Origin: Coleofasciculaceae cyanobacterium
GTDB taxonomy: Bacteria; Cyanobacteriota; Cyanobacteriia; Cyanobacteriales; Xenococcaceae
Assembly (NCBI GenBank): GCA_036703275.1
Contig: DATNPK010000010.1
Location: forward strand, 18,919-82,918
Length of the DNA stretch: 64,000 bases
Direction: 5' to 3'
In this document: positions 24,785-34,444 of the stretch, in pieces
How the letters are laid out: the number at the start of each line of letters is the position of its first letter
Numbering within the stretch: the first letter of the stretch is position 1
Notes under the pieces: generated by a model
The model's database searches: none
The model's input: the letters and a program-made list of their open reading frames with translations, nothing else
Told to the model about the DNA's origin: nothing
Program-made: the position numbers and the translations under genes

Positions 24785-25071
24785 ATTTTAAATTTAGCTA
24801 TTAGCTGTTAGCTTCTTGCAATAATAGCTATATCGGGGGAAACCCTCAACCGCTTCTTGAAGCAGTCTATCACGGATACCGCTACGCATATACCATGCAC
24901 GGGAATCATGCACGGGCTTGACCGTGAACCCCCGCAACTGCGCTACTTCGCTTTGTCGCGCTATCAGCTGTTAGCTTAGAGTAGAAAATGAGATGTGCTA
25001 GGTTTTACCATAGCATCCTTAATTTAAGGTTGCGGTACTTTATAAACAGAATTACTTAAAATAGTAATTAG
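24785..25071. repeat. intergenic region with palindromic repeat fragments
   Basis: Between about 24890 and 24965 CATGCACGGG occurs twice, followed by CTTGACCGTGAACCCCCGC and CGCTACTTCGCTTTGTCGCGC. These share the CCGTGCATG word with the cluster at 20330-20470 and the window end. No gene seen. Confidence 0.5.
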
Positions 25072-25962
25072 TTAGCTTGCCAGAAATTCTCGTATGTAAC
25101 CATTAACCAATTCTGGTTGTTCTTGTTGCACCCAGTGGCTACAGTTAGGAATATATTTTATTTGCCAATCTCTAACATAGGCTTCTGTGCCATAAGTTAG
25201 TTCTTTGCCCAGTGCCTTATCCTCTTCGCCCCAAATAGTTAGAGTCGGAATATCTAAAACGCCCCACTGTTGGCGATCGCCTAGTCCATTTAAAGGGTTA
25301 TTTCCCAAAAATAAAGACTGAAAAATACAGCGATAATAATTCACCATAGCGGTAAGTGCGCCAGGTTTAGCAGCAGCGTTGCGGTAAGCATTTAAATCTG
25401 CTTCACTAAAGGCAGTTTGATCGATCGCCATGCCCAAAAAGGCTTCTTTAATTGCCTGATAGTCATTCAACTGAAGCACAAATTCTGGCAACCAGGGTAA
25501 TTGAAAAGCAAAGATATACCAGCTTTTTAGTAGCTGCTGGGGAGTTTGCAATCCTGCGGCAAATTTAGCCGGATGAGGAATATTCAAGACAATTAATTTT
25601 TCTAGCATTTCGGGATAGGCATAGGCAAAATTCCAGGCGATCGCTCCTCCCCAATCATGAGCGACTAATATACAGTCTTCATAGCCCAAGCCAGTAATTA
25701 CACCTTTAACATCGGCAATCAATTCAGACATTCGATAAGCTTCTAACTGTTCGGGTTTATCGCTGTCGTTGTATCCTCTTAGATCGACTGCAACCACATG
25801 GTAATCCTGAGCAAATTCTCTAATCTGATGTCGCCAGGAATACCAAAATTCAGGAAACCCATGCAGCATCAGCATCAGTTTTCCCTCTCCCTGGTTGACA
25901 TAATGCAGCCTGATTCCGTTGGTGCTAATAAAATTGTGCGACCAACCATTAGTAGTAGTCAT
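25072..25962 (-). CDS. alpha/beta hydrolase, epoxide hydrolase/dehalogenase-like
   Basis: 296 residues. The oxyanion region is LHGFPEFWYSWRHQI, and the nucleophile elbow VAHDWGGAIAW has Asp as the nucleophile, as in epoxide hydrolases and haloalkane dehalogenases. GEEDKALG contains the acid and NCSHWVQQEQP the catalytic His. The cap region lies between about residues 130 and 215. Cytoplasmic; no signal peptide. Epoxide hydrolase is the most likely chemistry, but the substrate cannot be told from sequence. It is transcribed alone. Confidence 0.88.
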   Translation of the reverse strand: MTTTNGWSHNFISTNGIRLHYVNQGEGKLMLMLHGFPEFWYSWRHQIREFAQDYHVVAVDLRGYNDSDKPEQLEAYRMSELIADVKGVITGLGYEDCILVAHDWGGAIAWNFAYAYPEMLEKLIVLNIPHPAKFAAGLQTPQQLLKSWYIFAFQLPWLPEFVLQLNDYQAIKEAFLGMAIDQTAFSEADLNAYRNAAAKPGALTAMVNYYRCIFQSLFLGNNPLNGLGDRQQWGVLDIPTLTIWGEEDKALGKELTYGTEAYVRDWQIKYIPNCSHWVQQEQPELVNGYIREFLAS

Positions 25963-26029
25963 TTTTTAGCTCATCACTAAGCGAACACTTTTAAATTAGC
26001 GCAATTCAACTACGGGCCGCAGATTTACC

Positions 26030-27775
26030 CTACCGTTGCATCACGCTGGGGACATCTACACTATTAAGAGGATAGGCAAAAAGGTATCCCTGCCCATATT
26101 CACAACCCAAACTGCGCAGTATTTTTAATTGAGCCTCTGTTTCAATACCTTCGGCAACAACATCTAAACCCAAACTATGAGCCAGATTGACGATCGCCTT
26201 GATAATATCGTAGTTCGTACTGTTTATTTCAGGTCCGATAAAAGAACGGTCTATTTTAACCGTATCAACAGGTAGATAGCGCAGGTAGCTTAAGGAAGAA
26301 TAACCTGTACCAAAGTCATCTAAACACAGTTTGATTTCACGCTCTTTCAACTGTTCGAGAACTTTAGTAACTGCCGAAGTATTTTCCATCAGAGTACTCT
26401 CGGTAATTTCTAGCTTCAGGTCTTTCCCCGTTAAATTTAAGGACTGGAGCAAAGCATCTATTTGCGGGATTAATTCAGGATGATAAATTTGAATCCGTGA
26501 TAAATTGATGCTTATTGTCAAAGAAGAATCAACTGCAAAAGACTTTTGCCACGTCACTAGCTGACAACAGGCTTCTGAAAGGATCCATTGACCAAGGGCA
26601 ATAATCTGCCCCGTTTCTTCGCAAATTGGAATAAACTTATCTGGCGGAATTGACCCCAAAGAATCGTGCTTCCATCTTACCAAAGCTTCTAAACAGTTGA
26701 TTTCACCCGTGTCCAAAGATACGATCGGCTGGTAGTTTAAATATAGCTGCTGATTATCGATCGCCTGCTGCAAATCATTTTCCAAACGCAGTTTTTCTAC
26801 TGCCTTACTCTGCATCTTTTCATCGAACAAAACCGAAGTTTTTGCAAAGTTGACCTTGGCATACTGCATGGCGGTATCTGCCCAGCGCAACATCTTTTCT
26901 GGTTCTTGATTGTTATTGTGGTTTAGGGCTATCCCAATACTCACCGTAGAACAGACTGTAGCGTTGTTAATGTTAAACGGTTTAATTAGCTGCCGATAGA
27001 GACTTTCTGCTTGATTTAGAACATCCTCAGGACTATTAATGTCTGCGACTAGTAGGGCAAATTCATCTTCACCTATTCTGGCGACTATGTTTGAATAAGT
27101 AGTCGTGACATACTCCTGCAAACGCCGAGCCACGGCAATTAACAGCTCTTCACTGATTGCATAGCCTAAACTATGCTTAATGCTGCGAAAACGGTCAATA
27201 CTAAGCAGTAGAACGGCAAATAAATTTGGGGTCGCTGCTAAAGTTGCGTTTCGCTCGCGGCATTGGTTCAAGTCATCATGCCGAGCTATTTCTCGATTTA
27301 AATGTTCTAAAAATAGAGTTCTGTTGGGCAAATTGGTCAGCTTGTCATAGTAGGCTAAGTATCTTAGTCTTTTCTGAGCAGCGCGATATTCTTCTCTTAA
27401 AACAGCTTCTCTTAATTCTCGTTCTACTGCGGGAATCAGTCGCGATAATTGTCCTTTGACTAGATAATCATGCGCCCCCGCCTTCATCGCTGCCACGGCG
27501 GTATCTTCGCCAATCTTACCCGATACAATTACAAAGGGTAAATCTAGCTGCCGTTCCTTAAGTAACTCTAAAGCAGCGATCGCGCTAAACTGGGGCATAG
27601 AATAATCTGCTAAGACGATATCCCAAAGCTGTTTTTCCAGAGCAATCTGCATACTTGATTTGGTATCTACTCGCTGATAAATTATTTCATAATCGCCGCG
27701 TTTTAAAGCAATGGCTAATAGCTCGGCATCATCTTCTGAATCTTCAACAATTAAGACTCGCAGAAGTTTATTCAT
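26030..27775 (-). CDS. response regulator with GGDEF (degenerate) and EAL domains
   Basis: 581 residues. Receiver at 1-125 with the phospho-acceptor in VLADYSMPQ and Lys in YLVKGQ; GGDEF at about 140-305; EAL at about 320-575. The GGDEF signature reads RIGEDEF, so the second Gly is Glu and cyclase activity is uncertain. The EAL domain keeps its catalytic set (LEALVRW, SINLS, LEITES, LDDFGTGYSSL, VKIDRSF, VAEGIET, YGQGY), so it is probably an active cyclic-di-GMP phosphodiesterase controlled by phosphorylation. Its ATG overlaps the end of the upstream receiver gene by 8 bases, implying translational coupling. Confidence 0.93.
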   Translation of the reverse strand: MNKLLRVLIVEDSEDDAELLAIALKRGDYEIIYQRVDTKSSMQIALEKQLWDIVLADYSMPQFSAIAALELLKERQLDLPFVIVSGKIGEDTAVAAMKAGAHDYLVKGQLSRLIPAVERELREAVLREEYRAAQKRLRYLAYYDKLTNLPNRTLFLEHLNREIARHDDLNQCRERNATLAATPNLFAVLLLSIDRFRSIKHSLGYAISEELLIAVARRLQEYVTTTYSNIVARIGEDEFALLVADINSPEDVLNQAESLYRQLIKPFNINNATVCSTVSIGIALNHNNNQEPEKMLRWADTAMQYAKVNFAKTSVLFDEKMQSKAVEKLRLENDLQQAIDNQQLYLNYQPIVSLDTGEINCLEALVRWKHDSLGSIPPDKFIPICEETGQIIALGQWILSEACCQLVTWQKSFAVDSSLTISINLSRIQIYHPELIPQIDALLQSLNLTGKDLKLEITESTLMENTSAVTKVLEQLKEREIKLCLDDFGTGYSSLSYLRYLPVDTVKIDRSFIGPEINSTNYDIIKAIVNLAHSLGLDVVAEGIETEAQLKILRSLGCEYGQGYLFAYPLNSVDVPSVMQR

Positions 27776-28241
27776 TTAGGACTCCAAAAACAGGTGGAAG
27801 CTGATTAACAGTCAACCAGTACGTACTTATTTCTCTAACAAAATTTTGTAGTTGTGTAAAGTGTATCGGTTTTCTGATGTAACTATTGCAACCATTAATA
27901 TAACTGTCAATCAGGTCCTGTGGCTCATTTGAAGAGCTAATTATAACAACAGGTAAAATTTTCGTCCTAGGATTGGCGCGAATCCGCCGTAAGACTTCAA
28001 TTCCACTAATTTTGGGCAGATTTAAATCCAGCATAATCAAAGCAGGCATCGATGCTAAACTGCGATCGCTCGATGCTAACGAATCATCACGATCCGCTTG
28101 TCTTTGGAGGTAATCTAATGCCTTAATTCCATCAGATACTACGATTAAATTATGCGGAATTTCACCCTGAGCAAAAGCCAGTTTCATTAACTCGCGATCA
28201 TCAGGGTTATCTTCAACCAATAATATATTTTTAGTTGGCAT
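27768..28241 (-). CDS. single-domain response regulator (Rcp1-like)
   Basis: 157 residues, one receiver domain. LVEDNPDD supplies the acidic pocket, LIMLDLNLPKISG the phospho-Asp and YIRKPI the conserved Lys. The long beta3-alpha loop and the PDDRELMKLAF start are those of Rcp1-type regulators that pair with phytochromes or other histidine kinases. The linker DDSLASSDRSLAS is a small duplication. Its stop overlaps the start of the GGDEF-EAL gene, so both proteins are probably made together and act in one signalling route. No kinase gene is nearby. Confidence 0.93.
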   Translation of the reverse strand: MPTKNILLVEDNPDDRELMKLAFAQGEIPHNLIVVSDGIKALDYLQRQADRDDSLASSDRSLASMPALIMLDLNLPKISGIEVLRRIRANPRTKILPVVIISSSNEPQDLIDSYINGCNSYIRKPIHFTQLQNFVREISTYWLTVNQLPPVFGVLNE

Positions 28242-28673
28242 TATATAAATTGTCTATATTTAAAAAGCCAGGATTTGCTGCTGACTGAATATTGCTAATA
28301 TTTATTTAGTTTATAACTATACATCCAAGCTTTTTGACGCAAATATGGTATTTATATTTAGTTTTTCAGAACTTATATTATTCTAGGGTTCTGTATCTTG
28401 TATCACATCATATATGCTACCGCAACGCTTTGAAAGCTTTATTTACTAGAATAAAATTTGTCCAAAGTGTATACAGAGATTGATCTCTATCGATGCCAAC
28501 TATAGTTTACTTTAGACGTACGAAAAATAACCAAAATTAATATTTATAGCTGCATAATTTTTCACTTTAAACTTTAATCAAAACCTAACATAAGTAACTT
28601 AAGCGTAAACATTTTTATGACTTATTTAAAATTTAGAAAAATTGTCAATAAACATCAAAAATAAAAGCTTAAA
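28242..28673. other. divergent intergenic region
   Basis: 432 AT-rich bases between the divergently transcribed response-regulator pair and the protein kinase gene. No RNA gene, repeat or clear promoter box was identified. Confidence 0.35.
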
Positions 28674-29963
28674 ATGAGCGTTAATTTCGATTTAACTAAT
28701 CACGGATACAAGATTGAAGCTGAGTTGGGGCGAAATCGAGAAGGAGGAAGAATTACCTGGAAAGCAATAGAACTCAAAACACAACGAACCGTCGTAATCA
28801 AGCAATTTTGTTTTGCTATAGATAGCTCTAGCTGGTCGGGGTATAAAGCTTATGAGCAAGAAATTAAGATTTTGCAACAGCTAAATCATCCTGGTATTCC
28901 CAAATACTTAGCTAGCATTGAAACTCAAGCAGGTTTTTGTCTAATTCAAGAATATATTTCTGCTTCAGCTTTAAGTGATTTTCGCGAGCTAACTGTATCT
29001 GAAGTTAAACACCTAGCTTTAAAAATACTCGATATTTTAATTTATTTACAGCAGCTAAATCCCCCCATACTACACCGCGATTTAAAACCCGAAAATATTT
29101 TGCTTGATGAAGCTTTAAATGCTTATTTAATTGACTTTGGATTTGCGAGTTTAGGCAGTAAAGAAGTTGCTGGAAGTAGTGTTTTTAAAGGGACTCCTGG
29201 CTTTATTGCTCCCGAACAAATTATTAAGCCAACTATGGCTTCAGATATTTATAGTTTGGGAGTAACTTTGGTCTGTCTTTTAACTAGGCAAGATATTAGC
29301 GAAATTCGCGTCTCGGCACTAGAAGATAATCCCTATCAATTAACCATAAAATCGTTATTACCGCAATTAGATCGACAGTTGGTTGGCTGGTTAGAAAAAA
29401 TGACTCATGCTAAGGTAAGTCAGCGTTTTAATAATGCTTTAGCTGCTAAAAATGCCTTACTTGAACTCGACCTAGCCGTCGAATCACCCAGCAGAATTAC
29501 GCCAACAATTAACTTTAAGTTGAATTCGCTAATCGAACCCAAAATTATCGCGGCAACAGCTGCAATTTCTGGTTTAACCACGGTAGCGGTATGGGCAATT
29601 AATTTTGCCTATGGTCAATTTGAATCAACAATAATTAATATAGCGATCGCCATACTAGCTGCGGTAGCAATTAGCATCACCGAATTAGGCGCAGCAACCA
29701 TTGCCCTGGCAGATCGACAGGCTAGATCTCAAGGAATAGGTTTGGCAGTGATTATTCCCGTTTTGTTAGTAACCATCAGTAGCTTAATTTGGGGCATCAA
29801 AGAAGCTGTGAGTATCTCAGCAGCAATCTCTGTAACCGAAGTTTTGATTCTTTCCTATTATTGGTGGCAGATACCAACGGCGGTGGCAGGTACAAAAATT
29901 AGGACAAGTTTTTGGTTGAGTGCGATCGCGATCGGCATTACCTTGGGCTTAAAGCTAATTTAG
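28674..29963 (+). CDS. serine/threonine protein kinase with C-terminal membrane segments
   Basis: 429 residues. Kinase domain at about 10-265: ATP Lys in VVIKQF, the alpha-C Glu in YEQEIKILQQL, catalytic loop LHRDLKPENILL, DFG in IDFGFASL, and activation segment KGTPGFIAPEQ. All catalytic residues are present. The glycine loop GRNREGGRITW is irregular. After residue 290 there are about five hydrophobic segments (such as IAIAILAAVAISI, GLAVIIPVLLVTISSLIW), so the kinase is membrane-anchored with the kinase domain in the cytoplasm. The sensed signal is unknown. It is transcribed alone. Confidence 0.93.
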   Translation: MSVNFDLTNHGYKIEAELGRNREGGRITWKAIELKTQRTVVIKQFCFAIDSSSWSGYKAYEQEIKILQQLNHPGIPKYLASIETQAGFCLIQEYISASALSDFRELTVSEVKHLALKILDILIYLQQLNPPILHRDLKPENILLDEALNAYLIDFGFASLGSKEVAGSSVFKGTPGFIAPEQIIKPTMASDIYSLGVTLVCLLTRQDISEIRVSALEDNPYQLTIKSLLPQLDRQLVGWLEKMTHAKVSQRFNNALAAKNALLELDLAVESPSRITPTINFKLNSLIEPKIIAATAAISGLTTVAVWAINFAYGQFESTIINIAIAILAAVAISITELGAATIALADRQARSQGIGLAVIIPVLLVTISSLIWGIKEAVSISAAISVTEVLILSYYWWQIPTAVAGTKIRTSFWLSAIAIGITLGLKLI

Positions 29964-30078
29964 TAGTATTATCAATTAGTAATCAAGTTTTGAACTCTTC
30001 GCTATAATTCAAGATGAAATGATTCAAGATTAAACCAAAATAGTCTAATAATAAGACGATGTTGTGGAGGAGACGGCA

Positions 30079-30921
30079 TTGGATGAACTGAAGGCAGGAT
30101 TAGCATTAGCCACGGAAGAAGAATTACAGCAAATAACGCAGATACTATTTCATCGTCGTTTCAATCCTCTAGACTATTTGCAGACACCTGAGCCAATCCA
30201 AATTCAAAGCCAGGATCTCGATCTGTGGCTCGATTCAATTGACCAAAGATTTCGTTACCTGGCAGCCGATGGCATCACCGTACTGCGGGGGCGTACCCAG
30301 GAAGTATCTTATCGCGAAATATTAGTTAAAGTTTGTCATTATCTCAAAATTCCTTATTCAGGAATGATGAACGCTATTGACATTGAGGCAGAAATTTTTT
30401 TACATCTGATTAGTAAAGCTTGGGATAAGCTTCCTCCTCAAGAACAAAAATCGCTTCAGGCACAGGTAGGCAGTTCTCTAGCAACGGCACATCCTCCCGA
30501 ACCTTTACCCATACACTTGCAGCACAGCCCGCTTAAAATACTGTTAAAAGGTAGTGGTATTGTCGCGGTTAGTACTGTTTTAAAATCATGGATGCTAAAA
30601 CATATTGCCCGACAGTTTGCACTTCATTTTGCTACTTACCAGGCAGCAAAAACAGCTTTGATCAAAGGTGGCACAACGGCAGTGGCTGGCTTGAGTAATC
30701 AATTGGCGCTACAGACAGCCAAAAAAGGTATGGTAACTAATGCGGCGCGTTATGGAACAGCTAGGGGAGTGTTTAGTCTGCTTGGTCCAATTATCTGGGG
30801 CTATTTTGTCGCCGATTTAGGTTGGAAAGCGATCGCGACTAACTATGGTCGAGTTATTCCGATTGTGTTTACCTTGGCGCAAATTCGCCTCATTCGTGGC
30901 GAATCTCTGGGAATAGGTTAA
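30079..30921 (+). CDS. YaaW-family protein
   Basis: About 280 residues. Start taken as TTG 30079 because GGAGGAG lies 6 bases upstream and the protein then starts (M)DELKAGLALATEEELQQI; a GTG at 30064 lies on top of that ribosome binding site. The N-terminal part is helical (FHRRFNPLDYL); the C-terminal half has hydrophobic Ala/Gly-rich segments (AVSTVLKSWM, GVFSLLGPIIWGYF). The pattern matches YaaW-type proteins, whose function is not established. The gene lies upstream of ndhD on the same strand; a 156-base gap separates them. Confidence 0.75.
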   Translation: MDELKAGLALATEEELQQITQILFHRRFNPLDYLQTPEPIQIQSQDLDLWLDSIDQRFRYLAADGITVLRGRTQEVSYREILVKVCHYLKIPYSGMMNAIDIEAEIFLHLISKAWDKLPPQEQKSLQAQVGSSLATAHPPEPLPIHLQHSPLKILLKGSGIVAVSTVLKSWMLKHIARQFALHFATYQAAKTALIKGGTTAVAGLSNQLALQTAKKGMVTNAARYGTARGVFSLLGPIIWGYFVADLGWKAIATNYGRVIPIVFTLAQIRLIRGESLGIG

Positions 30922-31077
30922 AATTTCGTCGAGCGAGCAAGCGATCCCCAAAGCAAAATCAACAAGCCTATAAACAATTTATTAAGATTACCAGGGGTGG
31001 ACTGAAAAACCTTAGAACATATAAAAAAGAAAGGAAATTTACAAATAATATCCCCGAAAGTTTTTGCTTCTCTATAT

Positions 31078-32673
31078 ATGACACATTTTCCTTGGTTAAC
31101 TACGTGTATTCTATTTCCCATCGCTGCGTCTCTGTTTTTGCCGCTCATTCCTGATAAAGATGGCAAAACCGTGCGCTGGTATGCTCTAGTCATTGGCTTA
31201 ATTGACTTTGCGATTATAGTCTATGGTTTTTACCAAGACTATGACTTTAATAATCCCAATCTACAGCTAGTTGAAAGTTACGCTTGGATACCCCAGCTAG
31301 ATCTTAACTGGTCGGTTGGTGCTGATGGGCTATCTATGCCCTTGATTTTGCTGACGGGCTTTATTACCACTTTGGCGATGATGGCAGCTTGGCCTGTCAC
31401 CTACAAACCAAAGCTCTTTTATTTTTTGATGTTGGCAATGTATGGCGGACAAATTGCTGTATTTGCCGTACAGGATATGCTGCTATTTTTCCTGGTTTGG
31501 GAATTAGAGCTAGTTCCCGTATATCTTATCTTGTCGATCTGGGGTGGTAAAAAACGCCTTTATGCTGCGACTAAGTTTATCCTCTATACCGCAGGGGGTT
31601 CACTGTTTATTTTGATCGCTGGCTTAACTATGGCATTTTATGGCGATACGGTGACTTTTAACATGAGTGCGATCGCTGCTAAAGATTATAGTTTTAATCT
31701 GCAATTATTTTTGTACGCTGGCTTTCTCATTGCCTACGGCGTTAAGCTACCGATTTTCCCTCTCCATACTTGGCTACCAGATGCTCATGGCGAAGCCACT
31801 GCTCCAGCCCATATGTTGCTGGCAGGTATTCTGCTCAAAATGGGAGGATATGCTCTATTACGGATGAATGCGGGAATGCTGCCCGATGCTCATGCTTTTT
31901 TTGCTCCCGTATTGGTAATTTTGGGGGTAGTAAATATTGTTTATGCAGCACTAACCTCCTTTGCTCAACGCAACCTCAAGCGCAAAATTGCCTACTCGTC
32001 GATTTCCCATATGGGCTTTGTCTTAATTGGGATTGCCTCCTTTACTGATTTAGGAACTAGTGGCGCGATGCTACAGATGATTTCTCATGGTCTGATTGGG
32101 GCGAGTCTCTTCTTTATGGTGGGTGCTACCTACGATCGCAGCCATACTTTAATGCTCGATGAAATGGGCGGTGTTGGTCAAAAAATGAAAAAGATCTTCG
32201 CCATGTGGACTACCTGTTCCTTTGCTTCTTTGGCACTACCAGGAATGAGTGGTTTTGTCGCAGAATTGATGGTATTTGTTGGTTTTGCTACTAGCGATGC
32301 CTACAACTCTACCTTTAAAGTATGCATTGTCTTCTTGGCTGCGGTAGGAGTAATCTTAACTCCCATCTACTTGTTATCAATGCTGCGGGAAATGCTTTAT
32401 GGTCCAGAAAATAAAGAACTAGTCGATCACACTAATCTGGTAGATGCCGAACCTAGAGAAGTGTTTATCATCGCTTGCTTGTTAATTCCCATTATTGGGA
32501 TTGGTTTGTATCCCAAGGTGGTTACGCAAATCTATGACTCTAGCATCACTCAGCTTACAGCTAGATTGCGAGCTTCTGTACCTAGTTTGGTACAAGAGGC
32601 TAAAGTTCCAGCCAATATCTCTTCAATGATCTCTTTGGCTGCACCAGAAATTGAAACAGTTAAAGCTGACTAA
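31078..32673 (+). CDS. ndhD1: NAD(P)H-quinone oxidoreductase subunit 4 (NdhD1-type)
   Basis: 531 residues, about 14 membrane helices. Family motifs: [19 protein letters not shown] with the pumping Glu, [36 protein letters not shown], and [19 protein letters not shown] with the conserved Lys. It is a proton-pumping antiporter-like subunit of the NDH-1 complex in the thylakoid membrane, used in respiration and cyclic electron flow. Sequence features are of the NdhD1/D2 respiratory/cyclic type rather than the CO2-uptake NdhD3/D4. ATG 31078. A hairpin terminator follows at 32712. Confidence 0.95.
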   Translation: MTHFPWLTTCILFPIAASLFLPLIPDKDGKTVRWYALVIGLIDFAIIVYGFYQDYDFNNPNLQLVESYAWIPQLDLNWSVGADGLSMPLILLTGFITTLAMMAAWPVTYKPKLFYFLMLAMYGGQIAVFAVQDMLLFFLVWELELVPVYLILSIWGGKKRLYAATKFILYTAGGSLFILIAGLTMAFYGDTVTFNMSAIAAKDYSFNLQLFLYAGFLIAYGVKLPIFPLHTWLPDAHGEATAPAHMLLAGILLKMGGYALLRMNAGMLPDAHAFFAPVLVILGVVNIVYAALTSFAQRNLKRKIAYSSISHMGFVLIGIASFTDLGTSGAMLQMISHGLIGASLFFMVGATYDRSHTLMLDEMGGVGQKMKKIFAMWTTCSFASLALPGMSGFVAELMVFVGFATSDAYNSTFKVCIVFLAAVGVILTPIYLLSMLREMLYGPENKELVDHTNLVDAEPREVFIIACLLIPIIGIGLYPKVVTQIYDSSITQLTARLRASVPSLVQEAKVPANISSMISLAAPEIETVKAD

Positions 32674-32711
32674 ATATTTACCTAGATCTTGACTAATTAT
32701 CTATCCTGTGG

Positions 32712-32740
32712 GGGTTTGGCACTGCTGAACCCTTATTTTT
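32712..32740 (+). terminator. Rho-independent terminator after ndhD1
   Basis: GGGTT (32712-32716) pairs with AACCC (32728-32732), followed by TTATTTTT, 38 bases after the ndhD stop. Confidence 0.7.
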
Positions 32741-32845
32741 ATTAGCTTGTATAGCCGTACAAAATTAGATTAGGACACAAAACCTATTGGCTCGCAGTAG
32801 CAAGTAGCAAAATGTCTTAATGTTAATGTGTATTGCTATAGTTAA

Positions 32846-33883
32846 TCAATTGACAAGATCTTCTTTGGGTACAATTAGAGGATTTTCCGACCTTACTTGA
32901 GATACTAATATATAGCCCGAAGCAGCCAGAGCTAATAGGCTACATAGTCCGCTGGCTATTAACCAGTTTCTCATCGTTTTCAGTTGCCGATCTACGTCTC
33001 CAAAAGAAGCCCGAATCGGATTAACCACAGTCATTAATTCTTGACGATTCTTTGATTCGTAGTCTTCGATAGAAGGACGCATTTCATCCCGCTGTACAGC
33101 CCATTCCTGCAAGGCTGCCCTTTGGCGCGACCAATCATCTAGGGCAATAGATAGCTTACCGTCTAAATCCTGCTTTAAGTTATTAATTTGTTGATTAAAC
33201 TGGATGCTTAAATTACGATTTGCTTGATTAAACTGGCTATTAGTGTTAATCAGTTCTTTACGCAGAGATTTCCAACTAGACTGGTTTTTATATTCTAGTT
33301 CGTTAATTTTTCCTTGGTTGGTATCGATTTTGCCTTCTAGTTCATTAAGACGTTGTTCCAGCTTTTGCTCTATTTGCTCATAATGCTCGGTATTCATTGA
33401 AGCATTATATTCGGCGATTATATTTTCAAATCTAAAACGATAGGTTTCGATGAATTCTTCTATCTGAGTTTGTAGGGGAGTTAAAGAATTATTGCCTGGT
33501 TTTGATTCTAATAAATTTACATTATTGTAAACCGAGCGAATTTTTTGTACTAGTTCATCGGCGGTGGTGTTTTTAAGTAGGTATCCTTTTGCCCCAGCTT
33601 GTAAAGATTTGCCTAAATAAGCATCATCATCATGACCACTAAGAAAAATTACTTTTACTTTGGGAAAACGTTGAGAAATAATTTTAGTTGCTTTTAAACC
33701 ATCCATCTGTGGCATATTAATATCCATTAGCACAATATCAGGCTGCAATTTTTCTACTTCTTGAATAGCATCTTGACCATTGTGAGCCACTCCTAATACT
33801 TGAATATCCTGTTCTACATCGAGCCAAGTTTTCAGCACTTCACATAGAAGAGCCTGATCGTCTACTAATAAAATATTAATCAT
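32846..33883 (-). CDS. receiver domain joined to coiled coil and C-terminal membrane helix
   Basis: 345 residues. Residues 1-125 form a NarL-type receiver: LLVDDQALL, phospho-Asp in IVLMDINMPQMDG, Thr/Ser in FLSGHDDD, Lys in YLLKNT. Instead of the usual LuxR-type helix-turn-helix there is a long Glu/Gln/Asn-rich coiled coil (about 140-300). One membrane helix (WLIASGLCSLLALAASGYILV) follows, and a short tail. The protein is therefore a membrane-anchored receiver and not a DNA-binding regulator. The partner kinase and output are unknown; no kinase gene is adjacent. Confidence 0.88.
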   Translation of the reverse strand: MINILLVDDQALLCEVLKTWLDVEQDIQVLGVAHNGQDAIQEVEKLQPDIVLMDINMPQMDGLKATKIISQRFPKVKVIFLSGHDDDAYLGKSLQAGAKGYLLKNTTADELVQKIRSVYNNVNLLESKPGNNSLTPLQTQIEEFIETYRFRFENIIAEYNASMNTEHYEQIEQKLEQRLNELEGKIDTNQGKINELEYKNQSSWKSLRKELINTNSQFNQANRNLSIQFNQQINNLKQDLDGKLSIALDDWSRQRAALQEWAVQRDEMRPSIEDYESKNRQELMTVVNPIRASFGDVDRQLKTMRNWLIASGLCSLLALAASGYILVSQVRSENPLIVPKEDLVN

Positions 33884-34444
33884 TCAATATACCTAGATAA
33901 CTCTAATTCCTAATATTTATGCCGAAACGCAACTCAAACATAGTATTTCCGATGATCTTAATAGATAATTGGGCAAAAAAATGATTACACTTCAACTCTT
34001 CAACTGTTTGTCAAGCTACTTGGAATGCTGAAGAAAATAAATACCAGATAGGTTGAATTACTTTAACTTGCAGGAGCGATTAACTAGTTTCAATCAATTA
34101 AAGTTACGCTCGAAAAAATTATTAATTAAATTTTGGCGAAATTTTTCAAGTATATTGGTGATTTTGTTGTATTTCAAGCAGTAGGTGGTAGATTGCTAAG
34201 CTAAGCAATTAAAAAAAATTCTCAGCCTGAGGAAGTGAGAAGCTGGAGGTGAAAGAATTCGCGATCGCGCATCTAGTAGTCCTTTATTCAACCACGTTGT
34301 TGAGTCAACAAGTTAGTTGGATAACAATCCTTAATCAACTTAAATAGTTTATCTGAATCTGCTTCACCTTGGTAATCACCAAGAAAATCTATCTCATTAT
34401 CAATCGTGAAATCTGCTTGAAGGCAAATTCATTTTATTGACTTT
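33884..34444 (+). other. long intergenic leader of the first antiporter gene
   Basis: 561 bases without a gene. From about 34101 onward it is duplicated before the second antiporter gene (36104-36457). Shared segments include TTCTCAGCCTGAGGAAG and a TTGTTG/CAACAA-type stem near 34298-34315. Conservation of this leader in both copies reflects the duplication and may include the promoter. Confidence 0.6.

Noticed and set aside
34298..34315. A riboswitch in the antiporter leader
   Set aside because: Only a short TTGTTG/CAACAA stem is visible; no known riboswitch core could be recognised.
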